NCBI RefSeq assembly: GCF_004769405.1
Contig: NZ_RQES01000019.1
Span: 532,271 to 596,270 of the forward strand
Source: Leptospira selangorensis
Lineage (GTDB): Bacteria; Spirochaetota; Leptospiria; Leptospirales; Leptospiraceae
DNA length: 64,000 nucleotides
Direction of reading: 5' to 3'
Shown: positions 50,315 through 59,963 of the stretch, piece by piece
Numbering within the stretch: the first letter of the stretch is position 1
How the letters are laid out: every line of letters starts with the position of its first letter
Translations under genes and position numbers: made by a program
Notes under the pieces: model-generated
Database searches by the model: none
Seen by the model: the letters and a program-made list of their open reading frames with translations, nothing else
What the model was told of the DNA's origin: nothing

Positions 50315-51942
50315 GCACGTTTGCCGTTACTTTCTTTACGATAAGAATTTGGATTAGTTCCAGTTAACTTTTTGAATTCTAGATAGAACGCTGATCTGGA
50401 ACTAAATCCTGCCTTCGCACCTATCTCAGTTGTATTCTCATCCGGAAATTCATTCAATAATATCTTAGCTTCTTCGACCCTGTACTGATTGATTAAAGAC
50501 GGGAAATTGGTTTTGAACTCGGTGTTGATTAACTCGGAAAGTTGGTGGATAGTAATCCCAAGTTCTTTGGCCATATGTTCTTCTTTTAAAGACTTGGTTA
50601 GATAAATTTTTTCCTTTTCCAATAAAGATTCTATCTTAAGCACAAAATCTTTCACATCCAAAGAAGAAAGATGGGTTTTACGATTGGAACCTTCTTCTTC
50701 TTTTCTTCTCAATATTTCTCTGGATAATAATGATACAAATACTGTTAAAGGAGGAAGGTAGTACAATACTCCAAACACGGCCATTCTATTATAAGGATAA
50801 AAGTCGAAATGAAAAATTGTCTTATATAGATCTAGAAGAAGAAAAACCCCCCAAACGGAGATAAAGAACATTTCATAGACAGTATTATTCCTGATGGAAG
50901 AAATATGAGTTTTTCCAAAATAGAATAACATACATCCGTAATTGAGTACTAAAACCAAGATCCGATGATCATACCAGAATTGGTAAAGTGGAATGAGAGG
51001 ATATAATATCCCCGCAAAACAGACCAACCAGAAGAATGGAGACCTATAAACCACACCTGAATTTTCCTTATTCCAAGCGGCCAAATAGAAGAAGAAGACT
51101 ATATGTGTGATCCCCAAAAATAGGAAATAATTATGACGGAATAGGTTATTTTCATTTCCTACGATAGATGCGAATTCTTTTCCATGTAGAAAATAAAGTG
51201 TGGCTGCTACTGCGGTTAAGTGTAAAGGCAGGGCCAGAAACAAAATTTTTCTGGATTTAAAATACAGATATAAATTATAACCAAACGCCAAAAACAACAC
51301 GAATCCTACGCTTAAAAATAGGACTGACCTTAATCTTACGATTACCATATAATCATCTTCTGATAATAATCGAACCGGATAATTGATGTCCTCATTGGAC
51401 AAAACATAAAGGTAGAAGGTCCGCTCTTCCTTAGGCTCCAAACGAATATTGAAATGGGGAAGTGGAGAAATAAAATCGTTCCAAATAGGATCTAGATCGT
51501 AACCCGCAAATCCTGCCTCGAAATTTCCTTTGGAATCTACGGAACAAAGTTCTGCGTCCGGAACATTTAACCAAAGTAGGGCCAAGGTTCTGTGAAGTTG
51601 TTCTTTTCCATCATTTGCGAGCCTGAATCTGAGCCAATTTCCGGATTGGCTTCTTTTTAAACGGAGTACATTCCCTGTATTATGATGCCATTCCAATTGA
51701 TGAAGAGAAGAGATTGTTTCGGGCTTACAATGTCGGAACTGATACCCTCTGTATCTATATTCCATTTTTGAACTAATGTTTTCCACAGGAGAAGAAGGGG
51801 TCAGTCGAATTACATCTGCAGACGGAAGGATCGGTGCTGCACTTAAATTTGCTCCAGTAGCACCCAAAAAGAATAGAATCAGAAATCGAAAATGGATATT
51901 AGAAAGGAAGGAATTTCGGATCCTATAACTGGATTGTTTCAT
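50311..51942 (-). CDS. 7TM-DISM receptor fused to AraC-type DNA-binding domain
   Basis: The 543-residue protein has an N-terminal signal peptide (about 14-35), an extracytoplasmic 7TMR-DISMED2-like beta-sandwich (about 50-190), seven hydrophobic helices (about 200-410), and a cytoplasmic AraC-type helix-turn-helix domain (about 440-540) with [20 protein letters not shown] and [19 protein letters not shown]. It would sense a ligand outside the membrane and act on DNA directly. It starts 522 bp from, and divergent to, the sbtA gene, so it is a candidate regulator of the inorganic-carbon locus. Confidence 0.87.
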   Translation of the reverse strand: MKQSSYRIRNSFLSNIHFRFLILFFLGATGANLSAAPILPSADVIRLTPSSPVENISSKMEYRYRGYQFRHCKPETISSLHQLEWHHNTGNVLRLKRSQSGNWLRFRLANDGKEQLHRTLALLWLNVPDAELCSVDSKGNFEAGFAGYDLDPIWNDFISPLPHFNIRLEPKEERTFYLYVLSNEDINYPVRLLSEDDYMVIVRLRSVLFLSVGFVLFLAFGYNLYLYFKSRKILFLALPLHLTAVAATLYFLHGKEFASIVGNENNLFRHNYFLFLGITHIVFFFYLAAWNKENSGVVYRSPFFWLVCFAGILYPLIPLYQFWYDHRILVLVLNYGCMLFYFGKTHISSIRNNTVYEMFFISVWGVFLLLDLYKTIFHFDFYPYNRMAVFGVLYYLPPLTVFVSLLSREILRRKEEEGSNRKTHLSSLDVKDFVLKIESLLEKEKIYLTKSLKEEHMAKELGITIHQLSELINTEFKTNFPSLINQYRVEEAKILLNEFPDENTTEIGAKAGFSSRSAFYLEFKKLTGTNPNSYRKESNGKRA

Positions 51943-52464
51943 TTAAGCCTAATACCAGTGAATCCCTTTCCAGGTAGGATACCAGGTATTTTTCCTCAGT
52001 CATCCCATTTTTTACCAAAAATAATACTTAGGTCGAGTTTAGTTCAAAATTATAAGAAATTCCAAAAACCTAAACTCACATATCTAAATTTATAATCTTG
52101 GAATTTTTGAATTCTCAGATTTAGGCAAATCTCCCGCGACAATAAGTAAGCGGAAAGAAGAAGAATTTTGAATCCCATTTTATAAGATTTCCAAAGAAAG
52201 AGTAACCATATCTCCTTTTGCAAAATAGCCCTAAAGTATGATGTCAGGCTGTCATTATCCATTCAAAATCCAAATGTTCTGCTGATAATTTAAGCACAAA
52301 AAGTTCAATGGTTTAAATCTTAGAAAATTTTTACTAAATCAGAATTTTTTAGTGTCCAATTTTATAAGTTTGGAAGGTCTTGTATTATATAAGTTCGTCC
52401 TCTATTAAGGATTAGAACAAAAAAGTCGGGAAACCTGGACACAAAACCCGAGGAGAAAAACCAA
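51943..52464. other. divergent intergenic region between AraC-type regulator and sbtA
   Basis: 522 bp without a supportable gene. It holds a direct repeat CCAGGTA (51970-51976 and 51982-51988, 12-bp period) 28-46 bp before the regulator's start. The part near sbtA is A/T-rich with a TATTATATAAG stretch at 52383-52393 that could contain a promoter, and AGGAG (52450-52454) is the sbtA ribosome binding site. The short open frames here look accidental. Confidence 0.6.
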
Positions 52465-53436
52465 ATGGCAGATTCGGCGATTATACAGAACATACTTAAC
52501 CCACCGGTACTGTTCTTCTTTTTAGGAATGGGAGTCATCATCTTCAAATCGGATTTGGTGATCCCGGAAGCTCTATCGAAATTCTTTTCGATGTATTTAC
52601 TATTCGCAATCGGATTCAAGGGAGGACATGAGCTTTATAAAACCCCTTTTAGCTCCGAGCATGCATTAACTCTATTAGCATGTAGCATAATGGCAACCTT
52701 GGTTCCGATCTACGCGTATTTTATTCTCAAGACCAAATTAGAGAAACATAACGCCGCTGCCTTGGCCGGATCGTTCGGATCTATTAGTGCTGTAACATTC
52801 GTAACTGCAGGCGCATATCTTCATAACCTGAATATCGAATACGGTGGTTTTATCGTAGCTGGTATGGCTCTTATGGAATCTCCTGCGATCGTAATCGCAG
52901 TTATCTTGGACAGACTTTCTAAGAATAAAGCAAACGGCGGAGGATCCATCAACTGGAAGGCTCTTCTTCATGAAGCATTATTCGGATCTTCTATCTATCT
53001 ATTAGTAGGCGCTTTGATCGTAGGTTACTTGACTGGAGACAGCGGCTGGAATGCTGAGAAACCGTTTACAGAGGACTTATTTAAAGGAATCCTAACATTC
53101 TTCCTATTAGATATGGGAATCTCCGCAGCAAAAAGATTTAAAGAACTTACTCACGTTGGTTTCTTCCTGATCGCTGCCGCAATCCTGTTAATGGTGATCA
53201 ATGCGAGTATAGGACTGCTTCTCACTAAGGCAATACATATGCCGGAAGGAGATGCATTGATGTTCGTAGTTCTTTGCGCTTCCGCTTCTTATATCGCGGT
53301 TCCTGCAGCAATGAAGGATATGATCCCGGAAGCAAATCCGAGTATCTATCTTACAGTGGCATTATCTATCGTATTCCCGATCAATATCATCCTCGGGATC
53401 CCATTGTATCACTACTTAGTTAAAGCTATCATGTAG
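52465..53436 (+). CDS. sbtA: SbtA-like sodium-dependent bicarbonate transporter
   Basis: The 323-residue membrane protein has about ten helices and the SbtA (DUF897) pattern: NPPVLFFFLGMGVIIFKSDL at the start, IGFKGGHEL, AALAGSFGSISAVTFVTA in the first half, and the repeat VVLCASASYIAVPAAM in the second. These Gly/Ser-rich broken helices are the Na+/HCO3- binding region in the cyanobacterial protein. No SbtB (PII-like) gene lies in the window. The gene is first in a run with an outer-membrane barrel and a Hyf-like operon, which suggests inorganic-carbon import. Confidence 0.93.
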   Translation: MADSAIIQNILNPPVLFFFLGMGVIIFKSDLVIPEALSKFFSMYLLFAIGFKGGHELYKTPFSSEHALTLLACSIMATLVPIYAYFILKTKLEKHNAAALAGSFGSISAVTFVTAGAYLHNLNIEYGGFIVAGMALMESPAIVIAVILDRLSKNKANGGGSINWKALLHEALFGSSIYLLVGALIVGYLTGDSGWNAEKPFTEDLFKGILTFFLLDMGISAAKRFKELTHVGFFLIAAAILLMVINASIGLLLTKAIHMPEGDALMFVVLCASASYIAVPAAMKDMIPEANPSIYLTVALSIVFPINIILGIPLYHYLVKAIM

Positions 53437-53447
53437 GGTATTTTTTC

Positions 53448-53482
53448 CCCTCCGGGAGTTTCTCTCGGAGGGTTTATTTTTA
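53448..53482 (+). terminator. terminator after sbtA
   Basis: CCCTCCG pairs with CGGAGGG around an 11-nt loop, followed by a T-rich tail. It separates sbtA from the porin-Hyf transcript. Confidence 0.82.
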
Positions 53483-53514
53483 TTTAATATAAAAAAACGT
53501 AAAATTCTTTGGAC

Positions 53515-53537
53515 AATCCCAGAAACCTGGGATTTTT
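53515..53537 (+). terminator. short hairpin between sbtA and barrel gene
   Basis: AATCCCAG and CTGGGATT form an 8-bp stem around AAAC, followed by three further T residues and GT. It could be a second, weaker terminator or a leader structure. Confidence 0.5.
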
Positions 53538-53549
53538 GTATCCGTTTTT

Positions 53550-53576
53550 AAATATTAGAAGTAAATTCTAATATTT
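53550..53576. promoter_or_regulatory. 11-bp perfect inverted repeat upstream of barrel gene
   Basis: AAATATTAGAA (53550-53560) and TTCTAATATTT (53566-53576) flank GTAAA, 26 bp before the start at 53603. The symmetry and position suggest an operator controlling the barrel-Hyf operon. Confidence 0.5.
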
Positions 53577-53602
53577 GGGACAAATAAAACACGGAGAACC
53601 AT

Positions 53603-55537
53603 ATGAAAATGTTTCGATTCTTTAGAACAATCCACCAAATCCAATCGATTGGTAAATTCAGTTTAATTCTACTATTTTTAACCGTTGGTTCCCCGAGCAT
53701 ATTTGCTCAAGCAGCCAATAAAGGAACCGTAACAGCGGAACCTAGCCCAACACCGGTCACTGCGACTCCTCAAAAGTCCGCAGCAGAGGAAGAGGATAGT
53801 TATGTTTCTCCAATGAAATCCGGCGGCCTAACTCCAGATTTCACGAGAAGTACATTCTTCGAGCCTGAATTGGGAAAAAAAGTCGCAAACCATAAAAAGG
53901 CGTGGCTGAACGACTGGATCAGAATAGGAGCGTATGTTCGTCCTAGATATGAGGATAGATATAACCTAGCATTCGATAAATCGAATAAAGGTTATACTTC
54001 CAGAGCGATGCAAACCTCTCAGGTCTTCTTCATCATCGATCCTAGTCCTTATTTTTCTGCAAAAGTTACTTTCCAAGACGCAAGAGTCTGGGGAGGAGAA
54101 ACTCCAGCGAGCGTGGGTGATGTTCGTGCGAATGTTTTTGACGGAGCAGGAGCAACAACGACGAGTAACCCTGCAGCTGGCGGCACGGGAACTACCATAC
54201 CGAGCCAAACCACCATCCGAGAAGCTTTCATTCTTTTGAAAAAACTTCCTTTGGATGCTAAGGTCCAACTAGGTAGACAAATTTTAGCATACGGTGACCA
54301 GAGATTACTAGGCGGTGCCAACTGGACAATGAACGGTCTGTCTTATGACGGAGCTCGTATCATGTTCGATCAGGACAATTATAAGATCCACTTCTTCGGA
54401 ACTAAAATTGCTGCCAACCAGAACGGTGTGAATGGAGTGGTTTCGGCTAATGCACCTATTAGCGTCACAGACCCAGTCACCAAAAAAACAACTGTAGTAA
54501 ATCCAGGACAACCTGATCAGTACATCGTAGGTACCTATAACTCCGTAACTGCAAAAGATTGGTTCACTCTAGATGTTTATTCCATCGGGCTTTTGACAAA
54601 AAAGACTGCGATTGCAGGAGCTAAATCAGATTTAGATCTTTATAATAACTCTTGGACAAAACAACAAAGTGATCTGATCACAACTGGTTTCAGGATCACT
54701 AACAGAACCGCGAATAATAATCTTCCAAAAGATGGATTCTGGGGAGCTTTAGATTGGGCGATTGAAAGTGCATGGCAGACTGGAGCCACAGGAGAAAGAT
54801 CTGTAAAAGATCCTCTTTTGAATTCTTATGTGCAACAAAACGTGGCTGGACTCGCTACTTCTAATTACGGTACCCAAGCACAAAAATATTCGGGCTCTAT
54901 GCATGTTTTCCAAACTGGTTATACTTTCTTCGAAAAATTTAGAGCCGGTTTCCAATATACTTACGCTTCCGGGGACAGAAACCGCACGGATGGAAGTAAT
55001 GGGACCTTCCAGACTCTTACAAACCCGCGATTCGGAGTATTTCCTTATTGGAATAACGTCTCAGGTCTGTCAGAAAATATTGATACTAAAAACTTAAGTT
55101 CTTATAATCTCAATTTTTCCTATAAGACTGACCATTACGGAACATTCTATGCTGCTTATATCATCAATAATAAGGTCCAGACACAGGATGCTTGGTACGC
55201 GATCAACGGTTCCGCAAATACCGGAGCTTCTACTGAAAGTAATGGTGTAGGGCAAAATGTGATCACTGTAGGTGGAACTGGTAAAAATCTCTACAACGAG
55301 TTCGACTTAACTTGGATGTACGTTTTAAACGATTACGTTTCGATCTGGATTGGTGGTGGTATCTTGACTGCGGGCAATGCTGTTAAGAATCAGAGAAACG
55401 CTCTCTATCATTATAATCTTCAGGCCACGTCAACAGAAACCGCAGGCCTTCATTTGAACACAGGAGTTGCGACAGGAGCGAACGGAACAGCCTCTATGGC
55501 TCATATGTTCTTCTTCCAAGTAAACGCAGGCTTCTAA
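53603..55537 (+). CDS. outer-membrane beta-barrel protein, alginate-export family-like
   Basis: The 644-residue exported protein has a signal peptide (about 1-36, ending IFAQA), a Pro/Thr/Ala-rich linker, and a long barrel region with alternating strands, for example WIRIGAYVRPRYEDRYN, PYFSAKVTFQDARVWGGE, KVQLGRQILAYGDQRLLG and the closing MFFFQVNAGF with terminal Phe. This is the alginate_exp/porin type often found in Leptospira; the name does not show that alginate is the substrate. It is 13 bp before the Hyf-like operon, so it may supply the outer-membrane route for the substrate of that system. Confidence 0.8.
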   Translation: MKMFRFFRTIHQIQSIGKFSLILLFLTVGSPSIFAQAANKGTVTAEPSPTPVTATPQKSAAEEEDSYVSPMKSGGLTPDFTRSTFFEPELGKKVANHKKAWLNDWIRIGAYVRPRYEDRYNLAFDKSNKGYTSRAMQTSQVFFIIDPSPYFSAKVTFQDARVWGGETPASVGDVRANVFDGAGATTTSNPAAGGTGTTIPSQTTIREAFILLKKLPLDAKVQLGRQILAYGDQRLLGGANWTMNGLSYDGARIMFDQDNYKIHFFGTKIAANQNGVNGVVSANAPISVTDPVTKKTTVVNPGQPDQYIVGTYNSVTAKDWFTLDVYSIGLLTKKTAIAGAKSDLDLYNNSWTKQQSDLITTGFRITNRTANNNLPKDGFWGALDWAIESAWQTGATGERSVKDPLLNSYVQQNVAGLATSNYGTQAQKYSGSMHVFQTGYTFFEKFRAGFQYTYASGDRNRTDGSNGTFQTLTNPRFGVFPYWNNVSGLSENIDTKNLSSYNLNFSYKTDHYGTFYAAYIINNKVQTQDAWYAINGSANTGASTESNGVGQNVITVGGTGKNLYNEFDLTWMYVLNDYVSIWIGGGILTAGNAVKNQRNALYHYNLQATSTETAGLHLNTGVATGANGTASMAHMFFFQVNAGF

Positions 55538-55550
55538 AAAAGGAACACGT

Positions 55551-57272
55551 ATGACAGTATTGGCTTATCTATCCGTCATAACTTCTCTTCTAGCACCTTT
55601 TCTAATAGGAAATGTGCTCGGAGTAGATTTTTTCGGGAAAGATAGTTCGATTGGTCTTGGGCTATCTCTCCAAGCGATACTAGGTAGTTTTATAGCCGTA
55701 TATGTATACGGTTATGAAAAAGAAAGAAAGGCGTTGGTCATTTTTGGCTACGCCGTTTTTTTTCTAAGCACAGGAATTTGTTACCTGGTAGGAAAAAGTT
55801 TGTGGCTGGTTCTCTTTTGGGAATTGTCCACAATAAGCGCCTTTCTTCTTTATATAGGAGGCAAATGGAATGATGCCTCCATACGAAGTTTCGTAGCCTT
55901 GGTCGCTGCCGGTGGGATCGGCGCCTTCTGTTTTACGTTCTGGATCTTTTCGAATGATCCAAGATCCGGATTATTTTTCCTGATCTTGGGACTTTTGATC
56001 AAGTCAGCATTTTTTGGAGTTCATTTCTGGCTGCCGGAAGCACACGCAGGAGCACCTGCTCACGCTTCTGCAGCTTACTCCGGCTTACTCGTGAATCTAC
56101 CTCTTGTATTATTCTCTAAATTTGCTCTTCCACTTTTACCTGGAACCCATTATGCAACAATCCTGATACCGTTAGCCGGAATCGGGGTATTATGGGCAGG
56201 GATCACTGCATTATTCAGTAGAGAAGTTAAAAAATCCATCGCTTATAGCACTGTGGAAAATATGAACTTCTTGTGGTTGAGCCTGCTTATCTCCGCTTAT
56301 TGGCAATCCAGTGAGCAGGAAAGTTTAAGAATGCTTAGTAAAGCATTTGGAGTCCTTTTCCTGATTTCTTTGGTACATCATAGTATCAGTAAAACATTTC
56401 AGTTCCTATTTTTCGGATATCTTACTAAATTATCCGGAAAATCTGAATCGGATGAAAACACCGGCGTGGGAAGGATCAGCGGAATTCCTACATTCTTAGC
56501 CGCGATCGGGACAATGAGTTTTCTTGCAATTCCCGGAACCACAGGCTTCTTATCCGAATCCACATTTATCAAATTATTATCCGCAGTTTTAGAAGTTACT
56601 GATACAAGTGCAGCACTTGTTCTTCCACTTCTCATTTTAGTCTGCACAGGTTTAGCGGTAGGGGCAGCAGCTCACTTAAAACTTTTCCTAGGACTTGTTC
56701 TTTCCAGACCTCGTACAAATTTCGAAGACCATGGAAAGAATACAACGATCAATGTTTCTTTATTTTTGACCGGAGCCTTAGTGCTAATTTCACCTCTGAT
56801 CATTCTTAGCCTCACAAATTATTATGCAGTGAGAGTGGAATGGTTGGATTTCTCTTGGTTTAGAGGGATCGGGATCTTGAACGTTATCGGTCTAGTCATA
56901 TTGTTAAGCGTAGGGTTGTTAGGACTCAGACATAAGATCAAAGAGAGAAAACTGTGGGATTGTGGCGGCTTATTCGGCGGATCGGAGGTAGCGATCGCAA
57001 GTTCAGCTCTTTCCGATCCGCTAGCCGCTCCTTTAGGCAGATATTTTGCAGACGAAGCGGGCAATTCCAGATTAGACAAAGGGTTCATTAAGATTCTATT
57101 AAGAATACTTTCCTCTTTGAAAGCTAAGATCAGGGGAGCGGATGATGAGTCCATCTCCGTAGATTTAACTTATTCATCTTTTACCGTTTTAACAATTTTG
57201 ATCGTAATCATTATCGTTCGTCTTGCGGAGGGAGACATATGGTCACAGCTACTTTCTTATTGGGCATTCTGA
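55551..57272 (+). CDS. NuoL/HyfB-like ion-translocating membrane subunit
   Basis: The 573-residue polytopic protein belongs to the Mrp-antiporter-like subunits of complex I and group 4 hydrogenases. Channel residues are conserved: E91 (FWELST), K151 in LLIKSAFFGVHFWLPEAH, the PAHASAAYSG loop and K227-K228 in SREVKKSIAYST. It should therefore still translocate protons or Na+. AAGGA precedes the ATG. It is the first of six overlapping genes. NuoL-like proteins also occur as DabB and in cyanobacterial CO2-uptake NDH-1, which fits the sbtA neighbour. Confidence 0.88.
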   Translation: MTVLAYLSVITSLLAPFLIGNVLGVDFFGKDSSIGLGLSLQAILGSFIAVYVYGYEKERKALVIFGYAVFFLSTGICYLVGKSLWLVLFWELSTISAFLLYIGGKWNDASIRSFVALVAAGGIGAFCFTFWIFSNDPRSGLFFLILGLLIKSAFFGVHFWLPEAHAGAPAHASAAYSGLLVNLPLVLFSKFALPLLPGTHYATILIPLAGIGVLWAGITALFSREVKKSIAYSTVENMNFLWLSLLISAYWQSSEQESLRMLSKAFGVLFLISLVHHSISKTFQFLFFGYLTKLSGKSESDENTGVGRISGIPTFLAAIGTMSFLAIPGTTGFLSESTFIKLLSAVLEVTDTSAALVLPLLILVCTGLAVGAAAHLKLFLGLVLSRPRTNFEDHGKNTTINVSLFLTGALVLISPLIILSLTNYYAVRVEWLDFSWFRGIGILNVIGLVILLSVGLLGLRHKIKERKLWDCGGLFGGSEVAIASSALSDPLAAPLGRYFADEAGNSRLDKGFIKILLRILSSLKAKIRGADDESISVDLTYSSFTVLTILIVIIIVRLAEGDIWSQLLSYWAF

Positions 57273-58129
57273 TCCAAATTTTAGCCTTTATATCTCTTCC
57301 TTTCTTATGTGGAGGGATTCTCCAGAAGATCAGAGCTTATGCTCAGGGTAGAAGAGGAGCACCTGTTCTACAGATCCTTTATGACACCGTAAGGATGATC
57401 AAAAAAAGTCCGATAGACGGTCCGTTCTCCGGATTTTTCTCGGAGAGTTCCGCAATATTCGCTTTTGCTTTCGGATTAGTTTTATGGTCCTTAGTTTCTT
57501 TCGAATGGGCTTCCTTATTACTAATTCCATTTTTGATAGGAATGATCCGATTTGCGACTGTGGCATATGCAGTTGAGAATGGAACTTCTTTCGGAGGAAT
57601 GGGAGCAGCAAGAGAAACTCTTCTTTTCATCTTCGGGGAACCAATACTGATCTTAGTACTTGTAGTATTAGAATCTAATGTAGTATTTCACGAAAACTTT
57701 GCGCATATTTCTTTTGCGATCCTGTTTTTTTTAGGGGCTACATTGATCGTCCTCTCGGAGCTCGCCAAACCACCGTTTGACGATCCAAGAACTCACTTAG
57801 AACTCACAATGGTTCACGAAGCGATGTTATTAGAGGCTTCCGGAAGAACTAGAGCATTTTTCGAACTGGCCCACCAATTCAAAACCGCTTCTTTATTCTT
57901 ACTCCTTACCAAACTAGGATTGGAACATGTGGAAGTATTTTTAGGAGTTTCATCCGTTCCGATCTGGAAGGAGTTAGCTTCCTTTGGAGGAGCCATTCTT
58001 CTTTCCGCATTAATCGGTTACTGGGAAGCAAATAGCACCAGAAGAAAATGGATTTGGATCCCGGAATTACTCGGACTGAATTTTATCTTCATGCTGATCT
58101 TGGGAATTCTTCTGAAGCTAGGTAAATAA
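57239..58129 (+). CDS. NuoH/HyfC-like membrane subunit
   Basis: The 296-residue protein of the complex-I subunit 1 family has QKIRAYAQGRRGAPVLQ, which corresponds to the cytoplasmic loop after the first helix, FATVAYAVENGTSFGGMGA, and the conserved acidic loop ELAKPPFDDPRTHLELT followed by VHEAMLLEASG, whose carboxylates line the quinone-site tunnel in complex I. It joins the membrane arm to the soluble subunits. GGAGGGAG precedes the ATG, and it overlaps the previous gene by 34 nt. Confidence 0.9.
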   Translation: MVTATFLLGILIQILAFISLPFLCGGILQKIRAYAQGRRGAPVLQILYDTVRMIKKSPIDGPFSGFFSESSAIFAFAFGLVLWSLVSFEWASLLLIPFLIGMIRFATVAYAVENGTSFGGMGAARETLLFIFGEPILILVLVVLESNVVFHENFAHISFAILFFLGATLIVLSELAKPPFDDPRTHLELTMVHEAMLLEASGRTRAFFELAHQFKTASLFLLLTKLGLEHVEVFLGVSSVPIWKELASFGGAILLSALIGYWEANSTRRKWIWIPELLGLNFIFMLILGILLKLGK

Positions 58130-58131
58130 AT

Positions 58132-58743
58132 ATGAGCGCAGATGTTAGTTATCTTATTATTTTACTGACCGGTGTGGTCATTCTTTTAGAAAACAGGCTC
58201 AAAAGGGTAGTCATCCTTTTGGGTATCCAAGGTTTTCTTTTACTTCTTCCTTTATACCAAGAAGAAAGTGGAGACGGTTTCCATTCTATTTTCTTAGCTG
58301 CGATGGTAATCGTATTCAAAGGGATCTTAACTCCTATCATTCTTTTTTGGACAGCGAGAAGGATACATTCCCCAGAATCAACTTTTCCTAAAGTAGGTTA
58401 CCTTCCCACACTCGCACTTTTATTCGCGGGTGCTGCGGCTTGTTACTTCTTTATGGATATAGTCTCCGCATTTTTTGGAAAGTCCCATCAATACGGATTA
58501 TTATATGTTCTTCTCCTAATATACATCGGAGTGATCGGATTTATAGTTAGAAGGAACTGGATTGGTGTGATCGCATGTTTCAGTATCTTTGAGAATGGAA
58601 CATTCTTACTTACTCTTCTCCTAAAATCGGGAGTTCCAATAGGAAGTGAGTTTGGATCCTTTTTGGATGCTGTCTTGATCATAGGAGCCGGTGCCGCCCT
58701 CAGGATCAACAGCGAACAATATAAGGGGGAAACATCCAGATGA
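58132..58743 (+). CDS. HyfE-like membrane subunit
   Basis: The 203-residue protein has about six helices. It resembles HyfE: an N-terminal half like NuoK (ILLTGVVILLENRLKRVVILLGIQG split) followed by an extra domain with IGVIACFSIFENGTFLL, a HyfE-typical stretch. The first helix retains the acidic residue E20 of NuoK-like proteins. It starts 2 bp after the HyfC-like gene and overlaps the next by 4 nt. Confidence 0.82.
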   Translation: MSADVSYLIILLTGVVILLENRLKRVVILLGIQGFLLLLPLYQEESGDGFHSIFLAAMVIVFKGILTPIILFWTARRIHSPESTFPKVGYLPTLALLFAGAAACYFFMDIVSAFFGKSHQYGLLYVLLLIYIGVIGFIVRRNWIGVIACFSIFENGTFLLTLLLKSGVPIGSEFGSFLDAVLIIGAGAALRINSEQYKGETSR

Positions 58744-59963
58744 ACTTCGATATTCTTTTAGGGATCGGAGCTGCAGTCTTCGTCTTAATTTTCCTAACCT
58801 ATGTTTTAGCTCCTACAAAGAACCAGACTAATCTACTATTTTGGTCCATATTGCTTGTTATCTGCGCTGCAATCAATTTTGCAGTCTGGATCATACGGGA
58901 TTGGAATGAAGAAGGTACTACATTGCAATGGGTTTTGATAGAAGCGACAACCTTCGTGGGTGCGTTACTCATCTCTTCCAGTAGAACCGCAAAATCATTT
59001 CCGATCGCTTGGAAATTTTTGCTAATCAACTCTTTCGGATTAGGTATCGCATTTTTAGGGATCATACTTATTCGATCTTCTTTACATGTAATCAATCAGC
59101 CGATCGAATTTTTAGCGGCAAATTCCTCTTCTCATCCTGAAATCATCTGGGTGGAAATTGGTCTTTGGCTCGCAATCTTCGGATACACAGCTAAACTCGG
59201 GCTTTTTCCAAATCACGTCTGGATAGAAGACACCTATGGAGAAAGTCCTACTCAGGTCTCATCCTTACTCTCTTCATTCATTCCGGTTTCGGTTTGTTTT
59301 GCACTTCGACCTTTCGTGCATCTGGATCACCAACTTTTCCCTCATACATTCAGCGGGGCCGATGGTCTCTTGGTCTTAGGAATATTAACGATTTTCTTAA
59401 GTATCTTTGCGGTATATGATCGCGATGATATCAGAAGAATTTCTGCAAAAGTTGCTCTTTTTCACACTGGAGCCTTAGCGGTTTTCCTTTGGATGGATTT
59501 AAGTGATACAGCTTTCTTATTCATGATGGCGACTAACTTGGTGGTGAAATCACTTTTATTCATCAGCATGGGAATTGTGAGAATGGATGCAGGAAAAAGG
59601 GAACTTCATAAAATTATCCAAGCCGACTCGATCAACAAACCGGCATTGTCCCTATTCATTTTAGCTCTCTTCCTGGCATTCGTTATGCCAGGATCGCCGA
59701 TATTCGTGACGGATATAATTCTGATTAAGGCAGGGCAGATAGGTAGTAAAACATTCGTGATCTTGGTCCCGATCCTGGGAATCGTATTCTTTGGAGTGAT
59801 GTTGTATAAACTCGCACCTTTACTGAATATCAAAGGAAGACCATTTTCAAAAGATCTTTCTACAATCCTTAGGATCAGAATGACCAATGGATTTTTCCTA
59901 CTCCTACTTCTTCTCAGCACAGGTTGCTGGGGATTTTACCTGTTACTACAAGGTGTATTATGA
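58740..59963 (+). CDS. HyfF-like ion-translocating membrane subunit
   Basis: The 407-residue protein is a shorter member of the NuoL/M/N family, typical of HyfF. It has KLGLFPNHVWIEDTYGESP with the HyfF form of the TM7 loop, then DRDDIRRISAKVALFHTG and TNLVVKSLLFISMG, where the lysines are channel residues. It would be a second ion channel of the complex. The stop overlaps the next start by 4 nt (ATGA). Confidence 0.86.
   Translation: MNFDILLGIGAAVFVLIFLTYVLAPTKNQTNLLFWSILLVICAAINFAVWIIRDWNEEGTTLQWVLIEATTFVGALLISSSRTAKSFPIAWKFLLINSFGLGIAFLGIILIRSSLHVINQPIEFLAANSSSHPEIIWVEIGLWLAIFGYTAKLGLFPNHVWIEDTYGESPTQVSSLLSSFIPVSVCFALRPFVHLDHQLFPHTFSGADGLLVLGILTIFLSIFAVYDRDDIRRISAKVALFHTGALAVFLWMDLSDTAFLFMMATNLVVKSLLFISMGIVRMDAGKRELHKIIQADSINKPALSLFILALFLAFVMPGSPIFVTDIILIKAGQIGSKTFVILVPILGIVFFGVMLYKLAPLLNIKGRPFSKDLSTILRIRMTNGFFLLLLLLSTGCWGFYLLLQGVL

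Noticed and set aside
53603..55537. Genuine alginate exporter
   Set aside because: Only the general barrel family is supported. There are no alginate biosynthesis genes, and the context is inorganic carbon and ion translocation.
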